This document shows positions 40,501 through 51,400 of a stretch of DNA of 64,000 bases, piece by piece (positions within the stretch are counted from its first letter, which is position 1; every line of letters begins with the position of its first letter). Location of the stretch: NCBI RefSeq assembly GCF_043290135.1, contig NC_134704.1:23279501-23343500 (forward strand), read 5' to 3'. The DNA is from Rhipicephalus microplus (Eukaryota; Arthropoda; Arachnida; Ixodida; Ixodidae). A program made the translations under genes and the position numbers. Under the pieces are notes generated by a model that worked only from the letters and a program-made list of their open reading frames with translations, ran no database searches and had not been told where the DNA came from.

Positions 40501-43500
40501 ATCTCGCGGCATCATGACACAAAGGTGACCCAAAAGGGCTACTAACCGCACTAGAAGTGCTCAGACCAGCATCTGCCCTGGGTCGCACAACGTGACCAGA
40601 TAGATTAAACCTGAAACCTTCTAAAGCTGTGTGTAATATGAATCTGTAGAGCAATAAGATGTATTATTGTTTATTAGAGGTGTACAAATATTAAAAATTT
40701 CGAATATTTTTTAAATAGTTTTTGCTATTCGATTCGATTCACACTGGAGTTTTTATTATTCAAACCACTCGAACTTCCCAAAGACACATACAGTCAACGC
40801 CAATTGGCAGTAGCCCCTTCAGTTTTGCCCCTTCAAATATTGTGGCAAAGCTGCCTTCCAGGTTCTGCTATGGTCTCAAATGTATTGACTGAGAAAATGC
40901 TGGTTCTAACATGGAGATGATAGATTTGGCAGAGGTGGAAGCTAAATTAATGCTGTTTTAAATCTTTAATGTGGCCAACACTTTGATTTCACCAAATCAC
41001 GTACATCAGTACAATTCGGCTTCTGCATTGCCTCATTCTTGATAAGACAACTATGTAACGCCAACCCACCATCGCTTAAATCAACCTAGCCAAAAGAAAC
41101 ACTGTCATGTTGCTATCTCATAAGAATATGCTTAAGAATCTTGTCGAACTTTCATTTTTTTCTGCAATATCGCTTCAAAGTATTAGAAAAACATTCGAGA
41201 AGTATTGAAGGAATATTCATAAAATATTCAATTAAATTTGCACTCACATTTCAATATTCGAATTCACGTCGCATCTAAAGTTTTGCTATTCAGACAGCTC
41301 TACTGTTTGTATAACTTTTGTGCCTTATTTCTTCTTCGGTGGATAAGATATTCAAGGTACTGCAAAAGACCTGATCAGCGTATATTTCTTTCACTTCTGG
41401 TATTATCTGTGCAAATTAAAAAGAACCAGCTAATTAGTAATCTGTGGCCGCTAAAATTCTAGCAGGACACATTGCCTGCTGCACTTACCACTGTAACATA
41501 TTCTGACGTTACATGCAGCTAATGCAGCCACTCTTGCTAAGTCTAAATTGTAAAAAACTTGAGAATGGTTCTCAAAAACAGTGAAAAATGGTCACAAGTA
41601 CTTTGCTGTCAAAGTGCCCAGTCACAAATTTAAAGCAAACATCGGTGTAAATTAAGAATTTGTGGACCATGCTGTGCTTAACAATGTCTTAATAGATTCG
41701 AGGCGAACAGCAATGTGCTTGCGAAAATCACTGAGAGCAGCATGTTGATTGGTATACTCGCTAATCCAGCTACTTTCAGCGGTGCCGTGGTTCTCTGGAA
41801 TGTCCAAAGCTCACCGTTTCATCACATCATTGACAACGAGTGTTGGTGCCGAGTGGTTCAAAGGAAGGCAATACCACAAAGCGCCATAAAAGTGCTCTGT
41901 GTGGGTGGGACCCAATGTTGCATTTAACGTTGTGATAAAATTCTGGAGAATTGTGTAGGGTTCTTGTACCACCACCATCACCACTGTTCTAATTGGAAAT
42001 ACCTGATAAAAGTGGGCAGGAGCTTTGGGTAGTTTGAAACTTTGAGCCAAGCCCGGCCCACAGGCCGGACTAAGGTGGGCCGACGTCTTCTAATCTCGAG
42101 CTGCAGCTACATTCTTTTCCGTCGGGCAGGCTGGGCCAGATGAAAAGCCCGAATCAAGCCTGAAAAATATACGTGCCGGAACTCTTTCTCACTGCATGGC
42201 ACCTTCTCTGCGACCGCTGCCCACCTCTTTAGCCGCTTTAAAGGTGAGGGGAAAATGGGTGAAGTCAGACAAGATGAGCTTTGAGATTATCTATGCTCAG
42301 AGTAATTCCCTCTTCTACCTCTGAGGTTCTGAACTTCTCGAATAACAAACAGCTTAAATATTGCAAGCTTGTTATGCTGTCAAAAAAGATGTTGGTCATT
42401 CCAGCAACCAGTGCAAGTAGCGAATGGGCCTTCGGTTGGGCGAGACGTGTAATGCAGGAGTGCTGTACTTCACTTCTCTTGAAATCGCTAGACACAACTT
42501 CTAATCGTTGCATATAGTGACCGGCATGTGTCATTTACTTATGTATCACTTTGATATGTTGAATAAGCCCCATTATCAAAAAACGGCATCTTGTCTCTGC
42601 AGTAAAGGTTCATAATGTCAGGCCTGACCGTGCCAGGCTCATCCTTTTGTTTTTGTACGTTGGGCTAGCCTGGGTGGACCTTCGGCGCAGTCAGCAGGCC
42701 AGGAAGGCTGGGACTCTATAATTGAACTCGTGCACAGCTCTAATATCTCATGACTTTTCTGCAGGTTTGAAGAAGTGGTGTGCAGTGCAGTTCACCAGCT
42801 GGAGCCCTGCATTGTGACGCAGTACCTGTTTGTCCTTAGGTCGGTATTCCATTCTGTATTTTTGTCTCTTAATGTTCTTTTGCGGATGAACATGACATCG
42901 GATGAACTAAGTCAACTGTCACGTCTCAAATTAAGGGCAACAGTGCAAGTTCAAAGGAACACTTAGATTTTGCAGCTCTTCCAGCTAATGGTATCAGCCA
43001 TGTCTGTTTGCAGCATGCATTTCAGTTCAGTCAGCAATTTCAATCATATCGGAAATAATTGTTGCCTGGCTTAGACATTTTGCTGTCTGAATACAATCCA
43101 CTATATTTGCAATGGAGCCTCATTAAAACACACTTTAAAAATTTGACAGGCCATTCTTGTAAGTTTGATCTCTCTGTATTATATTAATGTAGTAAATATA
43201 ACTTTTCACGGATTTGCATTGCCCAGCTGAGTATAATTTCGGGCAAAAATAATTTAGATGAGGCATATATAATATCTTTTACATCAATGATCTTTTTCTT
43301 ATTTTTATTTTTTGCATTTGTAGCAATTACAGCACAGGGCTACTGTACCTTTTCTGATGCAGCTTAAATGAAGGCCAAAGTCAGCGCTTTTGTTACAGGG
43401 CTATTTTTTTTTTTTGTCAATTTTATGAGAACTACTAGATATAGGAATTCCAAATCACGAATTCAGTGGTTGTGGGCTTGAACACCACCAGCATTCACGT

Positions 43501-46401
43501 CCTTTTTTTCCATGCCCATTGATTATCTTGTGATGGCTACGCTCCAGCTAAAAACTACAAGTTACGCCCCCTATGCTTTCCTTGGCTTCGCATAGTCATG
43601 TCTAGCGAAAAAATTGATTCGTTCACCTTTGTTTGTTAATGGCCGCTAAGACCATACTAAGGACAGAAGAATGAGCCTACATTCTTTATTTGTACTTGCT
43701 GTGATAACAGAAAAGGTCTGTGTCGCGTGTGTGCTTATACATTACACCTCTTCCACTACCGTATTCACTTGATCGTAACGCGACTACAATTGTAACGTTG
43801 CGGGCGACCTTTCATTGCATCCAGGAAGAAAAAATAGTATTTGTCATAGCCGAGCATTGCTACACGATGTGAGACAAGGAGCCAACATAACTTCAAACCA
43901 TTTATTCCAGCAAAGTGCTGGCCATGAAATGATACACGCTTGTGTCCGCGCGCACAGTCACAGTGTTGCCTTTCACCGCACACATGGCTCTCTGCGTGCC
44001 TGCCGCACGGCATCTCCATGGGTGGCAGTCCACTACAGTATTTTAGTATTTGATTGTAATGCCAGAGTCAACTTTAGGCTGCAAAAATCTGGAAGAAAAG
44101 TCGCATTATATTTGAGTAAGGATGGTGTATATACAGGTGCACGAAAGGCTTTGTCCTCTCTTTTCAGCTACAATGTACCACTGTGGTGGGGCTTTCAAAC
44201 TTACATGCAAATGTAATGTTCATTTTCTTTATGCGCTAAGCCATAGACCCTCGTCAAAAACTATTGTTGCCTTCTTGCTATTGTGCAGTCATGCCATTGG
44301 ACGAGCCGCCAAGGAGCTTCCTGTCAAGAATCAAGTATTGCCTTTGGCACAGGTGATGCACCTATCAACTGTTAGACAGCACTTTCATGTATCCAGAATA
44401 AGAGCTTGTAACAACAGAATTGTCGTTTTAGAATCAGCATGGAGCTGCAGTAGCACATCACGAACCTTGGCTTCCTCGCATGTGTACATGACAAAATTAC
44501 CAGTTTTGTAAAAAGGGTCACAAGCTTATCATACTTTTCGTGCTGATTAGGTAAAAGAAAAAGTATTCTGTGCTAAAGTTTAAGCAAACACTGTATATTA
44601 GAACACAGTTTGCAAAAAGTTGGACTGCTTTGCAGTGGTTTGGGAAGGCCCAGTGGCATCCCCACAATGCCTGCATTGCTATAGTATTGCCACTCCTCAT
44701 TGTTTCACCTTTTCTTGCACGTCTCTTTCACCTAATTGTTCCCGTTGTGACGCCGTCACTTGGATGCAACTTGCATGTCCTGTATGTCTAAATTCCTGAA
44801 CAGGATCCCAATTCCATTAGCAAGTCAGAAGTGTCTAGTCAGATTGCACACATTATGCAGATAGTTACATACTATCTTAAACATAATGAGTACTGGTGTT
44901 TACTTAGGAATGTATGATGTGGCATGTGTAAGTAATGAATGGACTTAGGGTATCGGTTAATTTCGATGACTGCCAACTCTGTATAGTGATGTTCTCACTT
45001 TTGCTTTCAGCCAAAAGTTTGATGATTTTTCACTCTTCCTTGTGTTTTTGCATTTTAACAAATTTGTATCATCACAACGTAACTGGCATATTAAACTGTT
45101 TTGCATGTCGAATTAAATACATGATGACGTAAATGTTGTTCTTGTCATGACTAATTACTAGACTTGTGTGAATAGTGAAGTTTAGGTTCTAAGCGAATTC
45201 AAAGTGAATAGTGATTTGGTTCAAATAATTTTGAGTAGAGTGGTATATATATCGCATTTTTAACCCATCTAGCCTGAACAATATATTTTAAAAATTAATA
45301 TTAGTGCAAACTTCTTTTTGTTGTTCAAAAAGAAGGGGAATTCATAGCTGGTCGAGGTAAACAGTGCAAAAAATAAAGACAGGGTAAAGGAAGGACACAA
45401 GATGAGCGCTCTGTCTTCTTTTTCTTTTGCGCTGTTTACCTCGACCAGCTATGAATTATTACCAACTTGTCCAGTTTTCAATAGTACTAAGGAAGTGGAA
45501 ACGATGAAGCAAGATCTGACTTTTGGTAAAATGTGAGTGATAACCTTCAAAATATGTTGTTTTAAAATTTACCGTATGTTTTAAAGTTTACTTGGAGAAT
45601 ATGCGCCAGTATAACAGGCTTTTAAACTTGAAAAATGATGAATCGATGTGAGGGGACTATGTTCATTCAACTTAGAAGTTGGCCTTTAAGGCAGTGTGGG
45701 CTTCTTTTGGATAGGTGCTTTCACGGCGTAGCTGCTCTACTGCAGTGAAACCACCTTTACAATGGGTCCCATGCGGATTATATACACTTATTCATTCATT
45801 TTGAATACCTCATAATTGAAATAATTTAAAGTCGAGTCAAAGTGAATACTGCACTATTCATTTAGATATTTGCACAAGTAACTAATCACAACAGTTTATT
45901 CATTTGCACGACAGAGGTGCACTCAAAGCTCAATATAATGAAGCTGGATGTAACGAAATATTGGTTATATTGAAATAATTTAAGAATAGTCTTGCAATAA
46001 ATATAGTGCTAGGAGTCTATCTTTATAACGAATTTTTGTATGTGACAAACTTACTTTGCTGTAAGGTGCAGCTTTGTTATAATGAGGTCTGAGTGTAGTT
46101 TCGATATGGAGTAAAAATAGCCTGTTTTAGAGGAATCAACCATACACTTGCCTACTCAAAAAGCATGCTGCTTCTTCATTATTGAATATTGAATATCAAA
46201 AGTTGTGTGTGCCATTTCTTTTCCTATCAGTCTGCTCGTCTAGTGCACTGTTATATTGGAATATGAATAATTGTGTGCTTGCACCTTCTTGGTTATAGCA
46301 GACTTCTCTTGCAGGCGAGGCTTCTACTTTTCCACGCTGCAAGAGTGACACTTGCACAAGGGATGCGGCTTCTAGGTGTTGAGCCACTAAAAGCCATGTA
46401 G
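25531..46401 (+). CDS. RARS2: Arginyl-tRNA synthetase, mitochondrial
   Basis: Class I synthetase charging mitochondrial tRNA-Arg in the matrix. Seventeen exons: 25531-25566, 25617-25708, 25807-25906, 26495-26563, 27413-27632, 28345-28421, 30007-30091, 30163-30236, 30970-31076, 32826-32903, 35333-35393, 37027-37234, 37645-37828, 39661-39756, 42765-42839, 44289-44352, 46315-46401. All phases join, giving 570 residues and TAG (human 578). The HIGH motif is HVGH (about 135-138) in [34 protein letters not shown] follows and points to RARS2, since cytosolic RARS1 has NHVGDWG. Exon 12 carries [15 protein letters not shown], the place of the KMSKS loop, which is degenerate as in other ArgRS. Exon 13 has [13 protein letters not shown] and begins the DALR anticodon-binding domain, ending [13 protein letters not shown]. 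Exon 3 has an alternative acceptor at 25801 that adds two codons. The N-terminal residues [20 protein letters not shown] are basic and lack acidic residues at the start, as a mitochondrial targeting sequence would be. Confidence 0.97.
26708..26950. repeat. Probable dispersed repeat in RARS2 intron 4
   Basis: Begins tttaaagagacactaaaggc. A similar opening (ttttaaagggacgctcaaga) occurs at about 39970 in another RARS2 intron. Such starts are common in tick noncoding DNA as I remember it. The right boundary is not defined. Confidence 0.4.
31951..32183 (-). mobile_element. tRNA-derived SINE in RARS2 intron 9
   Basis: Minus-strand Ruka-like copy with head and tail. It is flanked by the imperfect target duplication gtgcatgtgtcaaaa / acgcatgtgacaaaa. 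Moderately diverged. Confidence 0.9.
32326..32481 (-). mobile_element. Head-less SINE fragment in RARS2 intron 9
   Basis: Only the tail and body remain (gattgatatgtgggctttga to gcacttttgccttcat). The tRNA-derived part is missing. It lies about 140 bp from the fuller copy at 31951 in the same orientation. Confidence 0.85.
34020..34672. repeat. GC-rich repeat block in RARS2 intron 10
   Basis: A CpG-rich island in an AT-rich intron. It starts with a 61-bp direct repeat (acttacttgggtcgatggct at 34079 and 34140). Later it has a 51-bp direct repeat (gcggtgtgtagaggaggaag at 34470 and 34521) and two diverged copies of a gacggcgcatgc-cagctgt segment. It ends agatgctccgcatct, a small stem. Open frames on both strands lie entirely in this block and appear composition-driven. 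Probably a transposon or satellite piece; the class is unknown. Confidence 0.6.
40675..41302. mobile_element. Nonautonomous hAT-like element
   Basis: Terminal repeats tagaggtgtacaaata (left) and, reverse complemented, tagagctgtctgaata (right) match at 12 of 16 positions. Flanking 8-mers ttgtttat and ctgtttgt match at 6 of 8, consistent with an aged 8-bp target duplication. The interior is AT-rich with repeated attcgaat-type motifs and has no coding capacity. In RARS2 intron 14. Confidence 0.65.
42270..42742 (+). pseudogene. hAT transposase remnant
   Basis: The open frame at 42281-42517 reads [20 protein letters not shown], then [17 protein letters not shown]. This is the C-terminal dimerisation motif of hAT transposases (normally [13 protein letters not shown]). 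The N-terminal catalytic part is missing and the Arg of SSER is Trp. GC-rich sequence with cggcccacaggccgg lies just upstream at about 42050, and a possible right terminus ending gtgcacagctctaa lies at 42730-42743. A dead fragment inside RARS2 intron 14. Confidence 0.75.
43757..44127. mobile_element. MITE in RARS2 intron 15
   Basis: Left end taccgtattcacttgatcgt, then aacgcgac. The right end, reverse complemented, reads ccatccttactcaaatataatgcgac, a degenerate match ending in the same gcgac. About 370 bp with no transposase. The end sequence resembles widespread pogo/Tigger-derived MITEs. In the 3' half of the last-but-two intron of RARS2. Confidence 0.6.
45158..45880. mobile_element. Nonautonomous DNA element containing a nested foldback
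   Basis: Ends ctagacttgtgtgaata and, reverse complemented, tacttgtgcaaata. Flanked by actaatta (45150-45157) and actaatca (45881-45888), a 7-of-8 match for an 8-bp target duplication of hAT type. A foldback element (45339-45457) lies inside, so it inserted later. No coding capacity. In RARS2 intron 16. Confidence 0.72.
45339..45475. mobile_element. Foldback element with 33-bp arms
   Basis: Arms at 45339-45371 and 45425-45457 match at 32 of 33 positions around a 53-nt spacer containing gacacaagatgagcgct. The right flank reads accaacttgtcc, comparable to accaactagccc of the 11405 element. Confidence 0.85.
45917..46098. mobile_element. Short pogo/Tc1-type MITE
   Basis: Left end gtgcactcaaagctcaatat, then aatgaa. 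The right end, reverse complemented, reads ctacactcagacctcattat, then aacaa. About 180 bp of AT-rich interior. A related element lies at 57004. Confidence 0.72.
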
Positions 46402-46408
46402 ATATTTT

Positions 46409-46414
46409 AATAAA
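46409..46414 (+). promoter_or_regulatory. Poly(A) signal of RARS2
   Basis: AATAAA eight bases after the TAG stop at 46399-46401, followed by TG/T-rich sequence (ttgtggtgtatattg) about 50 nt on. The 3' UTR would be very short. Confidence 0.7.
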
Positions 46415-48431
46415 GTTCACATGTTCAACTCACGGCAGCTCGGTGTGACTTTTGAGACTTCATTGTGGTGTATATTGCGAAAAGAAACGTACAAAATTCC
46501 CATAAACATGAAAAGAATCTAACGCATGTGAATTTTTGTTATGTCTAAAACAACCACCGAGGATGCTCGTGTGTTAGAAGACTACCGCAGCTTTTACAGC
46601 ACACTTTTTTGTCTCTGTGAAAAAGATAATTTGATGAAAGGGGCGGGGAACTTATCCATTGTGTTTTACGTTTCATCTTGGCGGGGCGCAAAGAATAGGT
46701 GGGAGAGAATTTGGGGAGAGTTGGAGAGGGGCTACTGCACCTCCAAACCCCCGCTGGGCTGCCCCTGCTGTGAAATCTGGCATGCTTGGCTAATGTGCTA
46801 GGACAGCAACTGGATGACAAGTCACACTATGCATAGTTTTAGACAGTTTTAGTGATGTAAGTGCTGTGCAGTGTGCTTGGGACACATGAAGAAATCCTAA
46901 AAATAAACACTTACAAAGCAATTAGCACTTTTAGAGTATTGTTAAAGCACAGCTTCATTAAAGCTAACAAGCTTTCATAGTATTAATATGCAGAGCAAGT
47001 GCCATAATTTTTCAACAAAAATATTACTGTTATAATTCATGAGATGCAACAAACTGCAGCTATGCAAAATGGACACCCATGAGTGTACTCGGGGGTTCTC
47101 CTTAGGAGGGGGGGGGGGGGGCAAAGGTTCGTCCCAGCACCACCTCTTCCTATCATAACGTATTGGGCCGACTTTAAACCCCCTCTCTATAATGTTAATG
47201 TACGGGGCTGGCTTCGCCCCCCCCCCCCCTCATTCTGTGTACACACCTTCGCGGACAGTTTTGACAAAAAGTTGGAGAGCGGTCATCAAAGACATTTTCT
47301 GATTCTTAATATTTTTGACTAGAATGTATGAATTCATGGATTGTGCTATCCAGCCCCGAAAATCGAATGCATGAAGCATCAATTGGTCTTAACCAGAGGT
47401 ATATTAGTTATGCATCGTATACACTATTTACTGCAAAAGTCGAAATGACGGGGCGAAAATTAATAGGCAGAAATTTATTTTTGGCAGCCTTAATTGTACA
47501 AGCAATTTGGTGTGCCCTAACTGTTGCGTCCTAATTGCTGATTGCGTAAGCATTCTGTCAAAAATCGGGAATCCTGTTCGCAAATGACCTTTACAGGGCG
47601 GGACGCCGGCAAGGACAAGTTCAAGATGTCGAATCACGAGGAATATGTTGTAGCGATCCTTCGTAGTACCCGGTGCACAAGCTTAACATGTAGCGCGTGG
47701 TCCACCGCGCGCCACCGCAGCGCCCCTTGCGCCAGACAAACAACACAACAAGCAAAAGCCTGCGAAAGAACGCGTATCGCTTGTGTGCAGCTCCGCAGAT
47801 GCTTTGTGGATGTATTGATCGAAGCTAAAAATTTCGTGCGGGCATCGGGCGCGCTTCTGGCCGAAGCAACAACCGTTTCTCGAGATCATATTTGCTTTCC
47901 CCGAGCCACGTAGCCGACGAGCATAACAGTTGTTGAAATAATTTCGCTGAGCGCGTATGTGCGGTTGACATCCGCGAAGCCAGAACCTGGTCGCCTTGTT
48001 TTGGTTTTCAAATTGTGGCGCCCTTTCTGTCGGTGAGTTGCGGTACTTTGTGCTTCAGCTCGCACTTACCTGGTGCGCCTCAAACCTCATCGCACTTGTG
48101 CATTTATTGCGGCGTGGAGTTGGTGGCCAGATACTTCGGTAAGCACTCTTGTTTTGTGTTGTTCGCCGTGTTTGCGACTTGCGGCCTGAGCAAGCAAAAC
48201 GTTGCACAGGCGACTGTGAACACCACCATTGGTCAGCGCAGACCATGAGGCTGTAGTGACGTCATGTGGTGACGTGAACGGTTTTTCTCTCGTTGCCCAC
48301 CGCTTGGTGTGTGTGTGTGCGTGAGTGTGTTTGGGACCTAGGAGGAGAGCTGTGCCAGCAGCAGGGGCAACACTCTTGTGTCGCAGGGCTGTCTTGCGGG
48401 TCCGTCTCCGTAGCCCGGTTCGCCAGCGCCG
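46415..48431. other. Intergenic region and PICALM promoter/5' UTR
   Basis: The left part is AT-rich with G- and C-runs at 47108-47120 and 47217-47229. No gene was seen. From about 47600 the sequence becomes CpG-rich and stays so past the first PICALM exon, as expected for a housekeeping promoter. The leader just before the ATG contains ggcagctgtgccagcagcag-like purine/GC sequence. Confidence 0.55.
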
Positions 48432-51400
48432 ATGTCGAAGATGTCCGGCCAGAGCCTCAACGATCGGCTGATGGCAGCCCGGCACACCATAGCGGGTCAA
48501 GGCCTCGCCCGGGTGGTCTGCAAAGCGACCACCGAGGAAGTGATCGGTCCCAAGAAGAAACACCTCGACTGTAAGTGGGCCGCCTTGCACCTCTGCCTGT
48601 CGCTCACGCTTGTTGGCCGGTCGGCGCTCGCCCAAACGTGGGCCCCGAGCTGTAAGCCTAACAGTGCGCTCCGCCGAGGGGCCACCGCCGCGCTGTCACC
48701 GCCCCCGTTACTCGGCTCCCGGTCCCAGCTGCGTACTGCTGCATGACACCCTCCTGCTTGCAGCCTGCCACTGCAGGCTCAAATGTCGCGTGTGCGCTAC
48801 CGCCTCCCTCCGCCGCCGCCGCCGGTACACATCGGCAGAGGGTGTTTTCTCCTGAGCACCCCCGAAAATCTCTCGCTGGTCGTCGCCCGCTTGTGCAGCG
48901 GCTTTCGGAAGGCCCCTTCACCCTTGCACTGTTATCCCATTGCTTTGTATGCACTTTTTGCTACCTGCTGGTCGCAAGTTTCGCCCCATTTCCAACAAGC
49001 TCAACTGCTCCTCCGGCAGACAGCTGTAAAGTCCCTGTGGCCCGTGTCTGTGATAACTCTTAGTGTTTCCGTTTCTGACAGACTTGCTTAGGTTCCCTGG
49101 CATGCGAACATGCATTGTTGATAGCGCACAAGGCACAGTGGCATGCTCTGTAATGGTCACAGGCATACGTTGCAATCTCTTGGGCCGACTGCAGCAGACT
49201 TCAGCTTGGCCATAAACCATCAACCTCACTGGCTTCTCATTCTAACTGCAGTTTAACAGCGGTTCTTAAAGTTTGCCAAAATATTCTTGCTTATTTCTTA
49301 TTAGAGTTCAAGTTTAATCACGAAGCTGATAAAGAATTCTCGTCCACATTTTTGTGAGATCTCATGCTATTTATTTTAACATAGAATCGAAATTTATAGT
49401 GGGTATTTTGAGAAAAACCTGAATTTTCTTGCAGTCAGTGGCAGCAGTTAGCAACACCGCTCGCCGATAGCAAGCATAAGTACTCCACTGCATGAGTATT
49501 CAAATATTTTGCAAATACTTTGCACTGTAAACCTTTCGTAGCTTGTAGTGCAACGTGGGAAAGTGGTAGTGGGTAGTTGCAGGCACATTCTCTTTTACTT
49601 ATGAGGTGTTTTTATACTCTAAATATTCTATTACTGTTGTGCTCTCGTTTCAGTGTAGAGAAGTTTCTTTATTTCTGCTGTGCTACGTAGAGTAACAAGT
49701 CATCCATTGTTCATGGTTTTCAGACCTGCTACACTGCACGAACGAGCCCAATGTCTCAATCCCCCAACTGGCCAACCTATTGATTGAACGTGCCCAGAAC
49801 ACCAACTGGGTTGTTGTCTTCAAATCCCTGGTCACTGTGCACCACCTGATGTGTTATGGCAACGAGGTGCGTTGTGCCTGGGCTGATGTTAGTGGGAATT
49901 TGCCTTGATCGCTGCTTTCTTTGCAGAGGTTCACCCAATACTTGGCATCGAGCAACTGTACGTTCCAGCTGGGTACCTTTGTGGACAAGACTGGCGTCCA
50001 GGGTGAGTTTTCTGCTCTGCATTGCACATAGTAGTTGCCCTGCTGCGGTGGTCTAGTGGCTAAGGTACTCGGATGCTGACCCGCAGGTCGTGGGATCGAA
50101 TCTCGGCTGCAGCGGCTGAATTTTCTATGGAGGCGAAAAATCTGTAGGCCCGTGTGCTCGGATTTGGGTGCACGTTAACCCCAATTGGTTGAAATTTCCG
50201 GAGCCCTTCATTATGGTGTCTCTCATAATCATATGGTGGTTTTGGGTAGTTAAACCTCGCATATCAATCAATTTGCATATAGTGAGCTTGTTGTAGCGAC
50301 AAGTGCAACTGACTGGATGGAGCTTCCTGAGAAGTGGTTCACACTTCATCATGTAATTGTTTGAAAGCTGCCCCTTACCAAGTTACATGTAACTTGTCGT
50401 ATGTACTCTGCCTGGATAGTGTATTTCTAGCCGTACATCTTCTATTTATCACATAGTTAATCACACCACATTCGTATCTGACTTCTTGGTCGTAGCTGCC
50501 TGCATTCTGTCGCTTGCAGCAGGAAACCAATTGTGATTTGAGAAATTCACTCCTGATTCTGCATTATTGGTATTAGTAGTGTATCGTGCAGCTTGAGCCG
50601 CATGAAGCACACTGAATTCAATGAAATAGATGCGTAGCCTGTTTATGCATTTCTGGTAGATATAGCTAAGTATGTTGACTATATTCTTGAACTCCTAGTC
50701 ATGCCATGGGATGAGTTTTCACCTCTATACTTTTGGTAACTGGCACAGTACAATAAATTGGACAAAGGTAGCAGGAGCGAGTTTATTCCACTGAAGGAAG
50801 TAATAACAAACATCTGCAGCTGCAGTCGTAAAACCATTTGGCTATTCTTCTTGGGGGTTTGGCATAGTAGCATGACACGCAGGAAGTTAACGTTGCGCAG
50901 CACCCTTTGGCAACACTGGAGAGGATTTATCTAAGCGATGCTCTCATTGTTAGTGGCCGCAGTCGTCGTGGGCAGATGCCTAGGCCATTGTTGCACTTTA
51001 TGGCCTGATACTACCTGTATGTTCTTAGTGAAAATTGGAGACTGCTCAGAGTTTATAGCTTGCTTGGAAATTTTGCTATTGCTTACTGTCGGTGCATGTA
51101 GATTGCTATGACCAGTGTTTAGTAAAAGAGGCCTGATCACAGATCACCTCTTGCTTCTCTGGCAGCAATTGGTCCAGCTTCTTACCCCGGTAAGGTATTG
51201 ATGCCTTGCAGTGGGCGTCACACTGCCAGTGTTACGCACAGGCCCAACGTCAAAGTTGGCGCAAATGTTGCCCAGTCTTTTTTAAGTGGCATCGCATTTG
51301 CCTAACGGTGTGCTTTCCTTTCATTTCCTACAGCATCTGGCGATATGGGTTTGTTGTTGCACACATTTCTCACACATTTTTAAAAACTGGGTGCTGAATG

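Noticed and set aside
48087..48635. 182-residue antisense open frame
   Set aside because: It overlaps the CpG-rich PICALM promoter and first exon; a shadow of high GC.
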